NCBI GenBank assembly: GCA_034180045.1 | Contig: JAXFOY010000015.1 | Coordinates: 124,001 to 188,000 of the forward strand | Length of the DNA stretch: 64,000 bases | Source of the DNA: Eubacterium_B sp034180045 | Lineage (GTDB): Bacteria; Bacillota; Clostridia; Peptostreptococcales; Anaerovoracaceae | Reading direction: 5' to 3' | Shown here: one piece after another, positions 1 to 7,648 of the stretch | How positions within the stretch are numbered: the stretch's first letter is position 1 | Layout: each line of letters opens with the position of its first letter | Position numbers and translations under genes: made by a program | The notes under the pieces: generated by a model | The model's input: only the letters and a program-made list of their open reading frames with translations | What the model was told of the DNA's origin: nothing | The model's database searches: none

Positions 1-1167
1 CGCCTTTTTCAAGCTTTCTGAAGTAACGGTTATGCCTAACACTCTTCCGCCTGAGGTCACCAGCTTATCACCCTTTTTTGCTGCCCCTGCATAGTACAGA
101 TTGTCAATTTCTCCGTTCACTTTTATTTCAAAGCCCTTTTTATATCTTACAGGATACCCGCCTGAAGCAATTACTATGCAGCATGCACTTTTATCTGTGA
201 ATTCCACATCACATTCGGATAGTTTTTCCTCAGTGACAGCCTGCATTATACTTAAAAGATCTGATTTCAACAAAGGAAGAACAACTTGAGTTTCAGGATC
301 TCCGAAACGACAGTTATACTCTATTACCTTAGGTCCGTCTTTTGTTATCATAAGTCCGAAGTAAAGGCAGCCCTTAAAACATCTGCCCTCTTTATTCATG
401 GCGTCTATAGTAGGAAGAAAAATTTTGTCCATACACTGCTTTGCAATCGCTTCCGTGTAGTAAGGATTAGGCGCTATCGTACCCATTCCGCCCGTATTTA
501 GCCCCAGGTCGCCATCTAAAGCTCTTTTGTGATCCATAGATGAAATCATAGGTTTTACGGTTTTACCGTCAGTAAATGTCAAAACGGATACTTCAGGACC
601 GACTAGAAATTCTTCTATGACTATGCAACTTCCGCTCTCTCCGAACACCTTATCTTCCATCATAGATTTTACGGCTATTCTTGCTTCATCAAATGTTTCC
701 GCTATGATAACGCCTTTGCCGAGAGCCAGACCGTCAGCCTTAATTACAATAGGCATCTTTTGTTTTTTCAAATATTCTATGGCGGCATCCATATCCGTAA
801 ACGTTTCGTATTTGGCTGTCGGAATTCCGTATTTTTTCATTAGCTCTTTTGAAAACGCTTTGCTTCCTTCTATAATTGCAGCGGCTTTATTTGGACCGAA
901 GCACGGAATCCCTTTTTCGTTTAATAAATCAACAAGTCCTAAAACCAGAGGATCATCCGGTGCAACTATGGCATAATCTATCTTGTTTTCCACTGAAAAT
1001 TTAACGATGTTATCAAGATCTGTCGCTGCAATATCAACACATATGGCGTCTTTTGCCATGCCGCCGTTTCCCGGAAGCGCAAAGATTTGATTTATCGACG
1101 GGTTGTCTTTTACTTTTTTGATGATGGCATGTTCTCTGCCGCCTCCACCTACAACTAATAAGTTCAT
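1..1167 (-). CDS. purD: Phosphoribosylamine-glycine ligase PurD, 3' end outside window
   Basis: Joins 5-phosphoribosylamine and glycine to glycinamide ribonucleotide using ATP, the second step of de novo purine synthesis, in the cytoplasm. Translation from the ATG at 1165-1167 opens with MNLLVVGGGGREHAI, the PurD N-domain signature. ATP-grasp motifs LNTGGMGTIAP (around residue 222) and NCRFGDPETQ (around residue 287) follow. AAGGAG lies six bases before the ATG. 389 codons are visible and the family is about 420 residues, so roughly the last 30 are cut off by the window edge. It follows purH by 14 bases and is the last purine gene seen in the operon. No break is visible. Confidence 0.95.
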   Translation of the reverse strand, partial: MNLLVVGGGGREHAIIKKVKDNPSINQIFALPGNGGMAKDAICVDIAATDLDNIVKFSVENKIDYAIVAPDDPLVLGLVDLLNEKGIPCFGPNKAAAIIEGSKAFSKELMKKYGIPTAKYETFTDMDAAIEYLKKQKMPIVIKADGLALGKGVIIAETFDEARIAVKSMMEDKVFGESGSCIVIEEFLVGPEVSVLTFTDGKTVKPMISSMDHKRALDGDLGLNTGGMGTIAPNPYYTEAIAKQCMDKIFLPTIDAMNKEGRCFKGCLYFGLMITKDGPKVIEYNCRFGDPETQVVLPLLKSDLLSIMQAVTEEKLSECDVEFTDKSACCIVIASGGYPVRYKKGFEIKVNGEIDNLYYAGAAKKGDKLVTSGGRVLGITVTSESLKKA

Positions 1168-1181
1168 TTTTTACTCCTTAA

Positions 1182-2366
1182 TTAATGATGGAATAGTCTC
1201 ATTCCGGTAAAAACTGTTACCATATTATATTTATTGCAAACCTCTATCACATTATCGTCGCGAACTGAGCCGCCCGGTTCCGCCACATACTTTACACCGC
1301 TCTTTGCAGCTCTTTCTATATTATCTCCAAACGGAAAGAAAGCATCGCTTGCAAGGGCAACATTTTCGACGGTGTCGAGATATTTTCTTTGTTCTTCGAA
1401 GGAAAAAGGTTCGGGTCTTTCTGTAAAAACCCTCTGCCACTGTCCATCTGCAAGTATATCCTCTGGATTTTTTCCTAAATACACATCTATGCTGTTATCC
1501 CTGTCAGGGCGTCCTATATCATCTCTAAACGGCAAGTTTATAACTTTCGGAGATTGCCTTAAATGCCAGAAATCAGCTTTTTCACCTGCGAGTCTGGTGC
1601 AGTGAATCCTCGATTGCTGTCCTGCACCTATGCCTATAGCCTGACCGTTTTTAGCAAATGCAACTGAGTTTGACTGCGTATATTTCAGACATATAAGAGC
1701 AACGATTAAATCACGTTTTGCTTCATCAGTCAAGGCTTTATTTTCGGTTACAATTCTTTTGAAACAACTGTCATCGACTTTGTAATTGTTTCTATTTTGA
1801 GCAAAAGAAATACCGTAAACCTGCTTTGTCTCTCTTTCGGCAGGTACATAAGCGGGATCTATCTGTATAATATTATAATTGCCTTTTTTCTTTGATTTCA
1901 GTATTTCGAGTGCCTCATCCGAGTACCCCGGAGCTATTATTCCGTCCGAAACTTCTCTTTTGAGGATTCGTGCCGTAACCTCGTCACATTCATCTGAAAG
2001 CGCGACAAAGTCTCCGAATGAGCACATCCTCTCTGTACCTCTGGCACGAGCATATGCTGTTGCAATAGGCGAATTATCAAGCCCCTCTATGTCATCTACA
2101 AAACAGGCTTTTTTCAGCACTTCATCCATCTTTACAGCTACAGCCGCAGAGGTTGGACTTACATGTTTGAAAGATGCAGCCGCAGGCAGACCTAAAGCTT
2201 CTTTCAGCTCCTTTACAAGTTGGTAGCTGTTGAAAGCATCCAAAAAATTTATATATCCCGGTCTTCCGTTCAAGATTTTGATTGGTAAATTACTGCCGTC
2301 TTCCATATATATTTCGGCATCCGTCTGGTTTGGATTGCATCCGTATTTTAATTTGAATGAGTTCAT
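1182..2366 (-). CDS. purH: AICAR formyltransferase, stand-alone (PurH lacking the cyclohydrolase domain)
   Basis: Transfers a formyl group from 10-formyl-tetrahydrofolate to AICAR, giving FAICAR, the penultimate step to IMP. At 394 residues it is about 120 shorter than bifunctional PurH (about 510). It starts directly at the transformylase domain, with FKLKYGCNPNQ where bifunctional enzymes have an LRYGENPHQ-like motif near residue 200. The catalytic Lys-His pair appears in FKHVSPTSAAVA, and GAGQQSRIHCTRLAG and the C-terminal MRLFHH match the domain. The missing N-terminal MGS-like domain is the IMP cyclohydrolase. That activity is probably supplied by the adjacent gene, whose stop overlaps this ATG in an ATGA arrangement, pointing to translational coupling. 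Confidence 0.93.
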   Translation of the reverse strand: MNSFKLKYGCNPNQTDAEIYMEDGSNLPIKILNGRPGYINFLDAFNSYQLVKELKEALGLPAAASFKHVSPTSAAVAVKMDEVLKKACFVDDIEGLDNSPIATAYARARGTERMCSFGDFVALSDECDEVTARILKREVSDGIIAPGYSDEALEILKSKKKGNYNIIQIDPAYVPAERETKQVYGISFAQNRNNYKVDDSCFKRIVTENKALTDEAKRDLIVALICLKYTQSNSVAFAKNGQAIGIGAGQQSRIHCTRLAGEKADFWHLRQSPKVINLPFRDDIGRPDRDNSIDVYLGKNPEDILADGQWQRVFTERPEPFSFEEQRKYLDTVENVALASDAFFPFGDNIERAAKSGVKYVAEPGGSVRDDNVIEVCNKYNMVTVFTGMRLFHH

Positions 2367-3079
2367 ATCCGTCCTCCAAACTTGTTGATAATGCGTTCTT
2401 TCACATTTTTCCCATTACAATCTGAATATCTGACGTATAGAGAAATTCTATTATCTTTGTTTAGACTTTGCCAAATCACATCTGTAAAGTCATCTATATC
2501 GCTATCTATGGTAATTTTTTTTGGCTCACCCTCAAAGCTAGGCAGAGGATTTCCGTCCGTAACATAAGTATGTATCAAATGTCCATGTGCAGGAATTGAG
2601 CTATAGTTGTAAAAATGACGGCTACAAGCTTCAAATTCACTATTCTCACGCTTTAATATGCTGAGTTTATATTCAAAATGGAAATCGCCATACTCCACTA
2701 TACCGCTTATTCTCGGAGTGTAATTAGGCCTATCAGGCTCATACATTCTGGTAAAAAGTGCTTCTTCAAATGTCTTTTTCGCAGATATATAATCGTAAAC
2801 CGTATCGGTTTGATCTCCGTTAGTTATGATAATCCCCTTATCATATTTTCTTACAGGATAATATATTATCAGAGACGGATCTTCCACCTTGCTTTCATCA
2901 AAAGGTTTAATCATCAAATTCTCGTTTTCTTTAACAAAAACTCTGTTGCGACTGTTTTCAGATCGCCCCATTATGTAATATGCACATACACATCCGCCTT
3001 CTTCAGTACTTCCTATTATAATGCCTCGCCCGCAGTATGGATTACCGCTGAAAGCGTCTTTGATAGTCATGCTTTTCAT
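2363..3079 (-). CDS. purO: IMP cyclohydrolase of the PurO type (PF07826-like)
   Basis: Predicted to close FAICAR to IMP, the last step of purine synthesis. The 238-residue protein resembles the archaeal-type cyclohydrolase: NPYCGRGIIIGSTEEGG near residue 13, then YYIMGRSENSRNRVF near 35, the conserved GRG-I and GRS-x-x-S-x-NR blocks of that family. It has no similarity to the MGS-like cyclohydrolase domain of ordinary PurH. It sits between purN, whose stop is directly next to this ATG, and the truncated-form purH, with a 4-base overlap. The family assignment is from memory of the motifs; the role follows mainly from context, because the neighbouring PurH lacks this activity. Confidence 0.87.
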   Translation of the reverse strand: MKSMTIKDAFSGNPYCGRGIIIGSTEEGGCVCAYYIMGRSENSRNRVFVKENENLMIKPFDESKVEDPSLIIYYPVRKYDKGIIITNGDQTDTVYDYISAKKTFEEALFTRMYEPDRPNYTPRISGIVEYGDFHFEYKLSILKRENSEFEACSRHFYNYSSIPAHGHLIHTYVTDGNPLPSFEGEPKKITIDSDIDDFTDVIWQSLNKDNRISLYVRYSDCNGKNVKERIINKFGGRI

Positions 3080-3664
3080 CTATATTTCTCCGTTTTTTAT
3101 CATCAATGCAACTTTTTCAACAGCTTGTGGCAAAATTATATGCTCCGCTTCTCGCATTACTTTTTTTTGCAAAGTCTCGGCTGTATCACCTGGAGCTATT
3201 CTGACTGCCTTTTGGTCTATGATTACACCTCCGTCAGGTATTTTATTAACAAAATGAACCGTTGCACCTGTTATCTTTACTCCGTATTCAAGCGCTTTTT
3301 CGTGTACCTTTATTCCATAGTACCCCTTACCGCAAAAAGACGGTATTAAAGATGGATGAATGTTTATAATTCTGTTCTTATATAACTCACAAAAATCTTC
3401 ACTTAAAATTTTCAAATATCCGGCAAGGACAATAAAATCTATTTTTAGCTCTTTTAATTTTAATATAAGTGTTTCTTCATCTTTGATAATAAAGCTCTCT
3501 ATATTATTTGATTTTGCCCTTTGTAGCGCAAATGCATTCTCATTATTGGAAGCTACCAGGCAAACATCCGCATTTTTTATTACGCTTCCTCTGCTGTCTA
3601 AAATTGCCTGCAAATTTGTACCGCCGCCTGAAACGAATACGGCAATCCTGCTTTTTTTTAGCAT
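3080..3664 (-). CDS. purN: Phosphoribosylglycinamide formyltransferase PurN
   Basis: Folate-dependent GAR transformylase, converting GAR to formyl-GAR in purine synthesis. The 194 residues show the Rossmann-type N-terminus with FVSGGGTNLQAILD, the catalytic Asn-x-His block in RIINIHPSLIPSF, GATVHFV, and the catalytic-Asp region PDGGVIIDQKAVRI. Length fits the family (190-210). The start overlaps the end of purM by 7 bases, and the stop is a TAG placed immediately before the purO start, so the three genes form a tight translational unit. The TAG here also shows that UAG is an ordinary stop in this organism. Confidence 0.95.
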   Translation of the reverse strand: MLKKSRIAVFVSGGGTNLQAILDSRGSVIKNADVCLVASNNENAFALQRAKSNNIESFIIKDEETLILKLKELKIDFIVLAGYLKILSEDFCELYKNRIINIHPSLIPSFCGKGYYGIKVHEKALEYGVKITGATVHFVNKIPDGGVIIDQKAVRIAPGDTAETLQKKVMREAEHIILPQAVEKVALMIKNGEI

Positions 3665-4698
3665 ATTATTACACCTTCATCAGATTTTATTATTTCTCCG
3701 AGAATATATGCATCTTCACCGCTTGACCTGAGAATTTCCACAGCCTTATCAGCATATTCCTTTGAAACAATTACGGTCATTCCCACGCCCATATTAAATG
3801 TATTAAACATATCGTGTTCTGGAATATTCCCCTTTTTTGCTATCAAATCAAAGATTGGCAACACTTTTATATCATCTTTTTTGATGCATGCTCCAAGACC
3901 TTCAGGCAAGCTCCTCGGAATGTTTTCGTAGAAGCCTCCCCCTGTAATATGTGCTATTGACTTGACTTTAACTTCTTTTAGAAGCTTAAGCACAGGCTTT
4001 ACGTAGATTTTTGTCGGTGTAAGCAGCGTTTCGCCTATTGATTTACCATTTAGCTCATCGCTTGGCTTTAGAATGTCCGCGTTTTCCACATCAAATACTT
4101 TTCTTACCAGTGAGAAGCCGTTTGAATGTACACCTGAAGATGGCAGTGCTAGTATCACATCTCCATCCTTTACATTTTTTTTATCAAGTACATCTTTTTT
4201 ATCTACAATTCCAACTGCAAATCCTGCAAGATCATATTCATCTGTAGGATAAAATCCCGGCATTTCCGCAGTCTCTCCGCCTATCAAAGCAGCTTCCGAC
4301 TGAACACATCCGTCAGCTACACCCTTAACTATCATGGCTATTTTTTCGGGATCATTTTTTCCGCATGCGATATAGTCCAAAAAGCAAAGCGGTTTTGCGC
4401 CAACGCATATGATATCGTTCACACACATCGCCACGCAATCGATTCCTACACTGTCGTGCTTATCCATTAAAAAAGCCATTTTCAACTTGGTTCCAACTCC
4501 GTCCGTACCGCTTACAAGAACAGGTTTTTCCATATTTTCCGTATCAAGTTCAATAAGCCCGCCAAATCCGCCTACATCTGAGGTATTTCCAAACAACATA
4601 GTTTTGGCTATATGCTGTTTCATCAGTTCTACAGAACGATAACCTGCTGTAATATCAACTCCTGCTTCCTTGTAGCTGTTGCTGAAACTCTTTGACAT
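3658..4698 (-). CDS. purM: Phosphoribosylformylglycinamidine cyclo-ligase PurM
   Basis: AIR synthetase: closes FGAM to aminoimidazole ribonucleotide with ATP. The 346-residue protein starts MSKSFSNSYKEAGVDI and carries VSGTDGVGTKLKMAF, the ATP-binding IGGETAEMPGFY and the C-domain HITGGGFYENIPR, all PurM hallmarks. I chose the ATG at 4698 rather than the GTG at 4707 because GAGGAG lies eight bases before it and the GTG falls inside that spacing. purF is 25 bases upstream. The purL, purQ and purS genes that make its substrate are not in the window. Confidence 0.95.
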   Translation of the reverse strand: MSKSFSNSYKEAGVDITAGYRSVELMKQHIAKTMLFGNTSDVGGFGGLIELDTENMEKPVLVSGTDGVGTKLKMAFLMDKHDSVGIDCVAMCVNDIICVGAKPLCFLDYIACGKNDPEKIAMIVKGVADGCVQSEAALIGGETAEMPGFYPTDEYDLAGFAVGIVDKKDVLDKKNVKDGDVILALPSSGVHSNGFSLVRKVFDVENADILKPSDELNGKSIGETLLTPTKIYVKPVLKLLKEVKVKSIAHITGGGFYENIPRSLPEGLGACIKKDDIKVLPIFDLIAKKGNIPEHDMFNTFNMGVGMTVIVSKEYADKAVEILRSSGEDAYILGEIIKSDEGVIIC

Positions 4699-4723
4699 TT
4701 TACACACTCCTCAAATATATATA

Positions 4724-6163
4724 TTAGATATGTTCTTCTTTATTGTTTATATGCTTTTCGAAGATAAACTTTTCATCTCCTTTTGGCGTCTCGGTAGGAT
4801 AACATCCGCTGAAACAACTGTCACAATATCCTATACCGTTTTGGCTTCCAATAAGCATGTGTAAGTGATTTATATCAAGATATCCAACACTTTCCGCTCC
4901 CACAACCGAAGCTATTTCGTCAAGTCTATATTGACAGGCGATGAGAGTATCTGTTGAACTTATATCCGTACCGTAATAACACGGGTTGGTAAATGGCGGT
5001 GCTGATGATCTTACATGAATTTCGGTTGCACCTGCTTCGCGCAAAAGCCCGATAATCCTTGCAATCGTTGTACCTCTTACAATGGAATCATCCACCAATA
5101 CAACTCTTTTACCTTCAACGGTATCTTTTACGACATTTAATTTGATTCGTACTTTATCTTCACGATTTTTCTGCCCCGGAGCAATAAATGTTCTGCCTAT
5201 ATATTTATTTTTTATAAAACCTATCCCATATGGGATTCCTGATTGTTGTGCATAACCGATTGCCGCATCAAGCCCGGAATCGGGAACCCCGATAACCACA
5301 TCGGCCTGAACGGGATGTTCCATAGCAAGGCATGCTCCGGCACGCTTACGAGCCTCGTGTACGCTTATTCCTTCTATCACCGAGTCAGGTCTTGCAAAGT
5401 ATAGATATTCAAATATACAAATCTTATGAGGCGCTTTGTTGCAGTGATTCTTTATTGAACGAATGCCGTCTTTTTCAAAAATCACTATTTCACCCGGGTC
5501 AATATCTCTGATGTATTCCGCATTCACAGTATTCAGGGCACATGTTTCAGAAGCGATAACATATGAACCGTCATTTCTCTGTCCGTAACAAAGCGGTCTA
5601 AATCCATGCGGATCGCGAACGGCGATAAGTTTTGTCGCTGACATTACTATCAAGGAAAATGCTCCTTGCAACTTACTCATTGTTTTTTCTATTGCTTCTT
5701 CGATAGAATTGCAGGAAATTCTTTCTTTGGTAATCAAATACGCTATCACTTCGGTATCAGCTGTAGTATGGAATATTGAGCCTTGTGTTTCAAGGCTTTG
5801 ACGAAGCTCAAATGAGTTTACAAGATTTCCGTTATGTGCCAGTGCCATACAACCTTTGTGGTGATTGATTACTATAGGTTGTGAATTAAGTCGCTCATTT
5901 CCTCCTGTAGTTCCGTATCTCACATGCCCCACAGCCATATTGCCTTCGCCTAAATCTTCAAGGTTGCTTTTGTTGAATACATCATTTACAAGCCCCTTAT
6001 CCTTGAATGTCTTGAGAACACCGTCATCATTAACCACAATCCCGCAGTTTTCCTGTCCTCTATGCTGCAATGCAAATAGACCGTAGTATGTCGTTTTTGC
6101 CAAATCGCTCTTTTCCGGTGAAAAAACACCAAAGAGTCCGCATTCTTCCTTTAGTCCGCTCAT
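4724..6163 (-). CDS. purF: Amidophosphoribosyltransferase PurF
   Basis: Committed step of purine synthesis: makes 5-phosphoribosylamine from PRPP and glutamine. The 479-residue protein begins MSGLKEECGLFGVF. Cys8 is the likely N-terminal nucleophile after removal of a short propeptide, as in B. subtilis PurF. The Ntn-glutaminase part includes GHVRYGTTG, and the PRPP-binding loop is VVLVDDSIVRGTT (around residue 350). The C-terminal GYCDSCFSGCYPTE, with Cys residues spaced like the B. subtilis iron-sulfur ligands, suggests an oxygen-sensitive cluster enzyme. It follows purE with one base between them. A strong GGGAG precedes the ATG. Confidence 0.96.
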   Translation of the reverse strand: MSGLKEECGLFGVFSPEKSDLAKTTYYGLFALQHRGQENCGIVVNDDGVLKTFKDKGLVNDVFNKSNLEDLGEGNMAVGHVRYGTTGGNERLNSQPIVINHHKGCMALAHNGNLVNSFELRQSLETQGSIFHTTADTEVIAYLITKERISCNSIEEAIEKTMSKLQGAFSLIVMSATKLIAVRDPHGFRPLCYGQRNDGSYVIASETCALNTVNAEYIRDIDPGEIVIFEKDGIRSIKNHCNKAPHKICIFEYLYFARPDSVIEGISVHEARKRAGACLAMEHPVQADVVIGVPDSGLDAAIGYAQQSGIPYGIGFIKNKYIGRTFIAPGQKNREDKVRIKLNVVKDTVEGKRVVLVDDSIVRGTTIARIIGLLREAGATEIHVRSSAPPFTNPCYYGTDISSTDTLIACQYRLDEIASVVGAESVGYLDINHLHMLIGSQNGIGYCDSCFSGCYPTETPKGDEKFIFEKHINNKEEHI

Positions 6164-6164
6164 T

Positions 6165-6662
6165 TTATCTCCCTCCGAACTTCGCCTCTATTGCAGCATT
6201 TTTCTTAAGCACCTTATCTGCCGCTTCTTTTCTTTGTTTTTGTATTTGTTTACTCAATTCCTCATCTTCTACGGCAAGTATCTGTAAAGCGAGCAATGCC
6301 GCATTCTTGGCACCGTCTATGGCAACTGTGGCAACCGGAATGCCGCTAGGCATTTGTACTGTGGACAGAAGTGCATCTATACCGTCCAAAGTAGTTGATT
6401 TAATAGGAATACCTATTACCGGCAGAGTTGTTGAAGCTGCAATCGAACCTGCAAGATGAGCAGCTTTTCCCGCCGCTGCTATAATGACACCAAAGCCGTT
6501 ATCAATAGCATTTCTCGTAAATTTGTGTACCGATTCAGGGGTCCTATGTGCTGACCAAACATGAACTTCAAACGGTACATTGAATTCTTCAAGCGTTGAT
6601 ATTGCAGTTTCTACAACCGGTAAATCACTGTCAGAACCCATTATTACTGCTACTTTTTTCAT
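6165..6662 (-). CDS. purE: N5-carboxyaminoimidazole ribonucleotide mutase PurE (class I or II not resolved)
   Basis: Isomerises or carboxylates AIR-derived ribonucleotide to CAIR in purine synthesis. The 165-residue protein has VAVIMGSDSDLPV at the N-terminus, VWSAHRTPE and AAAGKAAHLAGSIAA, the PurE substrate-binding loops. No purK is visible, so whether it is the N5-CAIR mutase (class I) or an AIR carboxylase (class II) is not settled here. I moved the start to the ATG at 6662 because GAGGTG lies just before it; an upstream ATG at 6680 overlaps that ribosome site. It is the first gene of the purE-F-M-N-O-H-D operon. Confidence 0.95.
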   Translation of the reverse strand: MKKVAVIMGSDSDLPVVETAISTLEEFNVPFEVHVWSAHRTPESVHKFTRNAIDNGFGVIIAAAGKAAHLAGSIAASTTLPVIGIPIKSTTLDGIDALLSTVQMPSGIPVATVAIDGAKNAALLALQILAVEDEELSKQIQKQRKEAADKVLKKNAAIEAKFGGR

Positions 6663-6749
6663 AAAAATCACCTCATGCAATCTAATTTCTATTTCATTTA
6701 TATGTTAAATTTAACACAATGAAATTAATGCTTCAAGATTCGTTCAGTA

Positions 6750-6828
6750 ATTATAGCTTTTTTTATTAATTTTTTTGTTATTTTAATGCTGTTATAGGCT
6801 AATTCACGAACTATATTTGCATTATTCG
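6750..6828 (-). promoter_or_regulatory. Candidate pur operon promoter with PurR-like inverted CGAA boxes
   Basis: Upstream of purE, TATAAT on the minus strand (6750-6755) is a good -10 with no convincing -35. About 52-73 bases further upstream, CGAA and TTCG at 6807-6810 and 6825-6828 form an inverted pair 14 bases apart with partly symmetric flanks. A further TTCG is at 6838-6841. PurR sites in low-GC Gram-positives are inverted PurBoxes with a CGAA core, spaced about 16 bases. The match is short and the spacing is off, so this is a suggestion only. Confidence 0.3.
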
Positions 6829-6860
6829 AGATATATATTCGTATATTTGTGTTGATGTTT

Positions 6861-7298
6861 CTACTTGTTTGCTGCTGAATCCAGATAGCTTTGCATTATG
6901 ATTATAGCGGCTTGCTTATCTATATATTTTTTTCTGTTTTCACGCCTTACATTTCCGGCAATCAAAACATTTTCTGCCAGCTTTGTAGTAAATCTTTCAT
7001 CTTGCCAAACAATATTAACATATGCGAGGGCGCTGCTTCTTAACTTGTTTTCAAGTTTTTCTCTGAAGTCTCTGACCTTTTCAGTCTGCACGCTGTCGCT
7101 TCCGTTGAGATTTAACGGTAGACCTATTATTACAGTGTCACAGTCGTATTCTTTAATCAGTTCAACAATCTTGCTTGTATCCTTTTTTATTCCTATTCTA
7201 TCTATAGTCATCAGCCCCTGTCCGGTAATACCTAATTCGTCACTTAGGGCTACACCTATCGTTTTATCGCCCACGTCTAATGCAATTTTTCTCTTCAT
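6861..7298 (-). CDS. ruvX: RuvX/YqgF-family RNase H-fold protein
   Basis: Putative Holliday junction resolvase or pre-16S rRNA nuclease of the YqgF family; both roles have been proposed for the family. The 145 residues begin MKRKIALDVGDKTIGVALSD, with the first catalytic Asp in LDVG. VIIGLPLNLNGSDS and WQDERFTTKLAE carry the remaining acidic positions. The order alaS-ireB-ruvX is the usual Firmicutes arrangement. A strong terminator lies between ireB and this gene, so it probably depends on readthrough or its own promoter. Confidence 0.93.
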   Translation of the reverse strand: MKRKIALDVGDKTIGVALSDELGITGQGLMTIDRIGIKKDTSKIVELIKEYDCDTVIIGLPLNLNGSDSVQTEKVRDFREKLENKLRSSALAYVNIVWQDERFTTKLAENVLIAGNVRRENRKKYIDKQAAIIIMQSYLDSAANK

Positions 7299-7324
7299 AC
7301 TTTTCTTCCTTTTTTATTAATTCA

Positions 7325-7353
7325 TCAAAAAAACGGCGGGTTTTTCCCGCCGT
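7325..7353 (-). terminator. Rho-independent terminator after ireB
   Basis: On the minus strand ACGGCGGG-AAAAA-CCCGCCGT is a perfect 8-bp hairpin with a 5-base loop followed by a run of T. It lies between the ireB stop and the ruvX start. Confidence 0.9.
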
Positions 7354-7361
7354 ATACTTAA

Positions 7362-7607
7362 TTATTTGTTCAGATACTCTTTTAGAATTTCTTCAACCAA
7401 ATCGTCTCTATCGATACGGCTAATCATCATACGAGCATTGTTGTAGCTTGTTATGTATGAAGGATCACCTGAAAGGATATAACCGACCATTTGATCTATT
7501 CCATTATAGCCTCTTTCTTCTAATGCCTCATAGACATCATTCAAAACTTCTTTTGTAGTCTTTTCCTGTGCCTTAGTAGTGTCAAACATTATAGTCTTTC
7601 TTTCCAT
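7362..7607 (-). CDS. ireB: IreB family regulatory phosphoprotein (DUF965)
   Basis: Small cytoplasmic regulator; in Enterococcus the homologue IreB is phosphorylated by the PASTA kinase IreK and affects cephalosporin tolerance. The 81-residue protein has the conserved ALEERGYNGIDQMVGYILSG core (about residues 30-50) and SYNNARMMISRIDRDDLVEE after it. AGGAGG precedes the ATG at a normal distance. It sits directly after alaS, as in most Firmicutes, and ends in a strong terminator. No kinase gene is in the window. Confidence 0.93.
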   Translation of the reverse strand: MERKTIMFDTTKAQEKTTKEVLNDVYEALEERGYNGIDQMVGYILSGDPSYITSYNNARMMISRIDRDDLVEEILKEYLNK

Positions 7608-7648
7608 TTTGCATCCTCCTATACTTTATTATTGTTAAAATTATTATA

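Noticed and set aside
2678..3349. 223-residue plus-strand ORF antisense to purO/purN
   Set aside because: Aromatic- and basic-rich shadow frame on the opposite strand of two clear purine genes, with no ribosome site.
6663..6860. Purine riboswitch upstream of purE
   Set aside because: The conserved three-way-junction core (for example the TATA...loop pairs) could not be found; the leader is mostly A and T.
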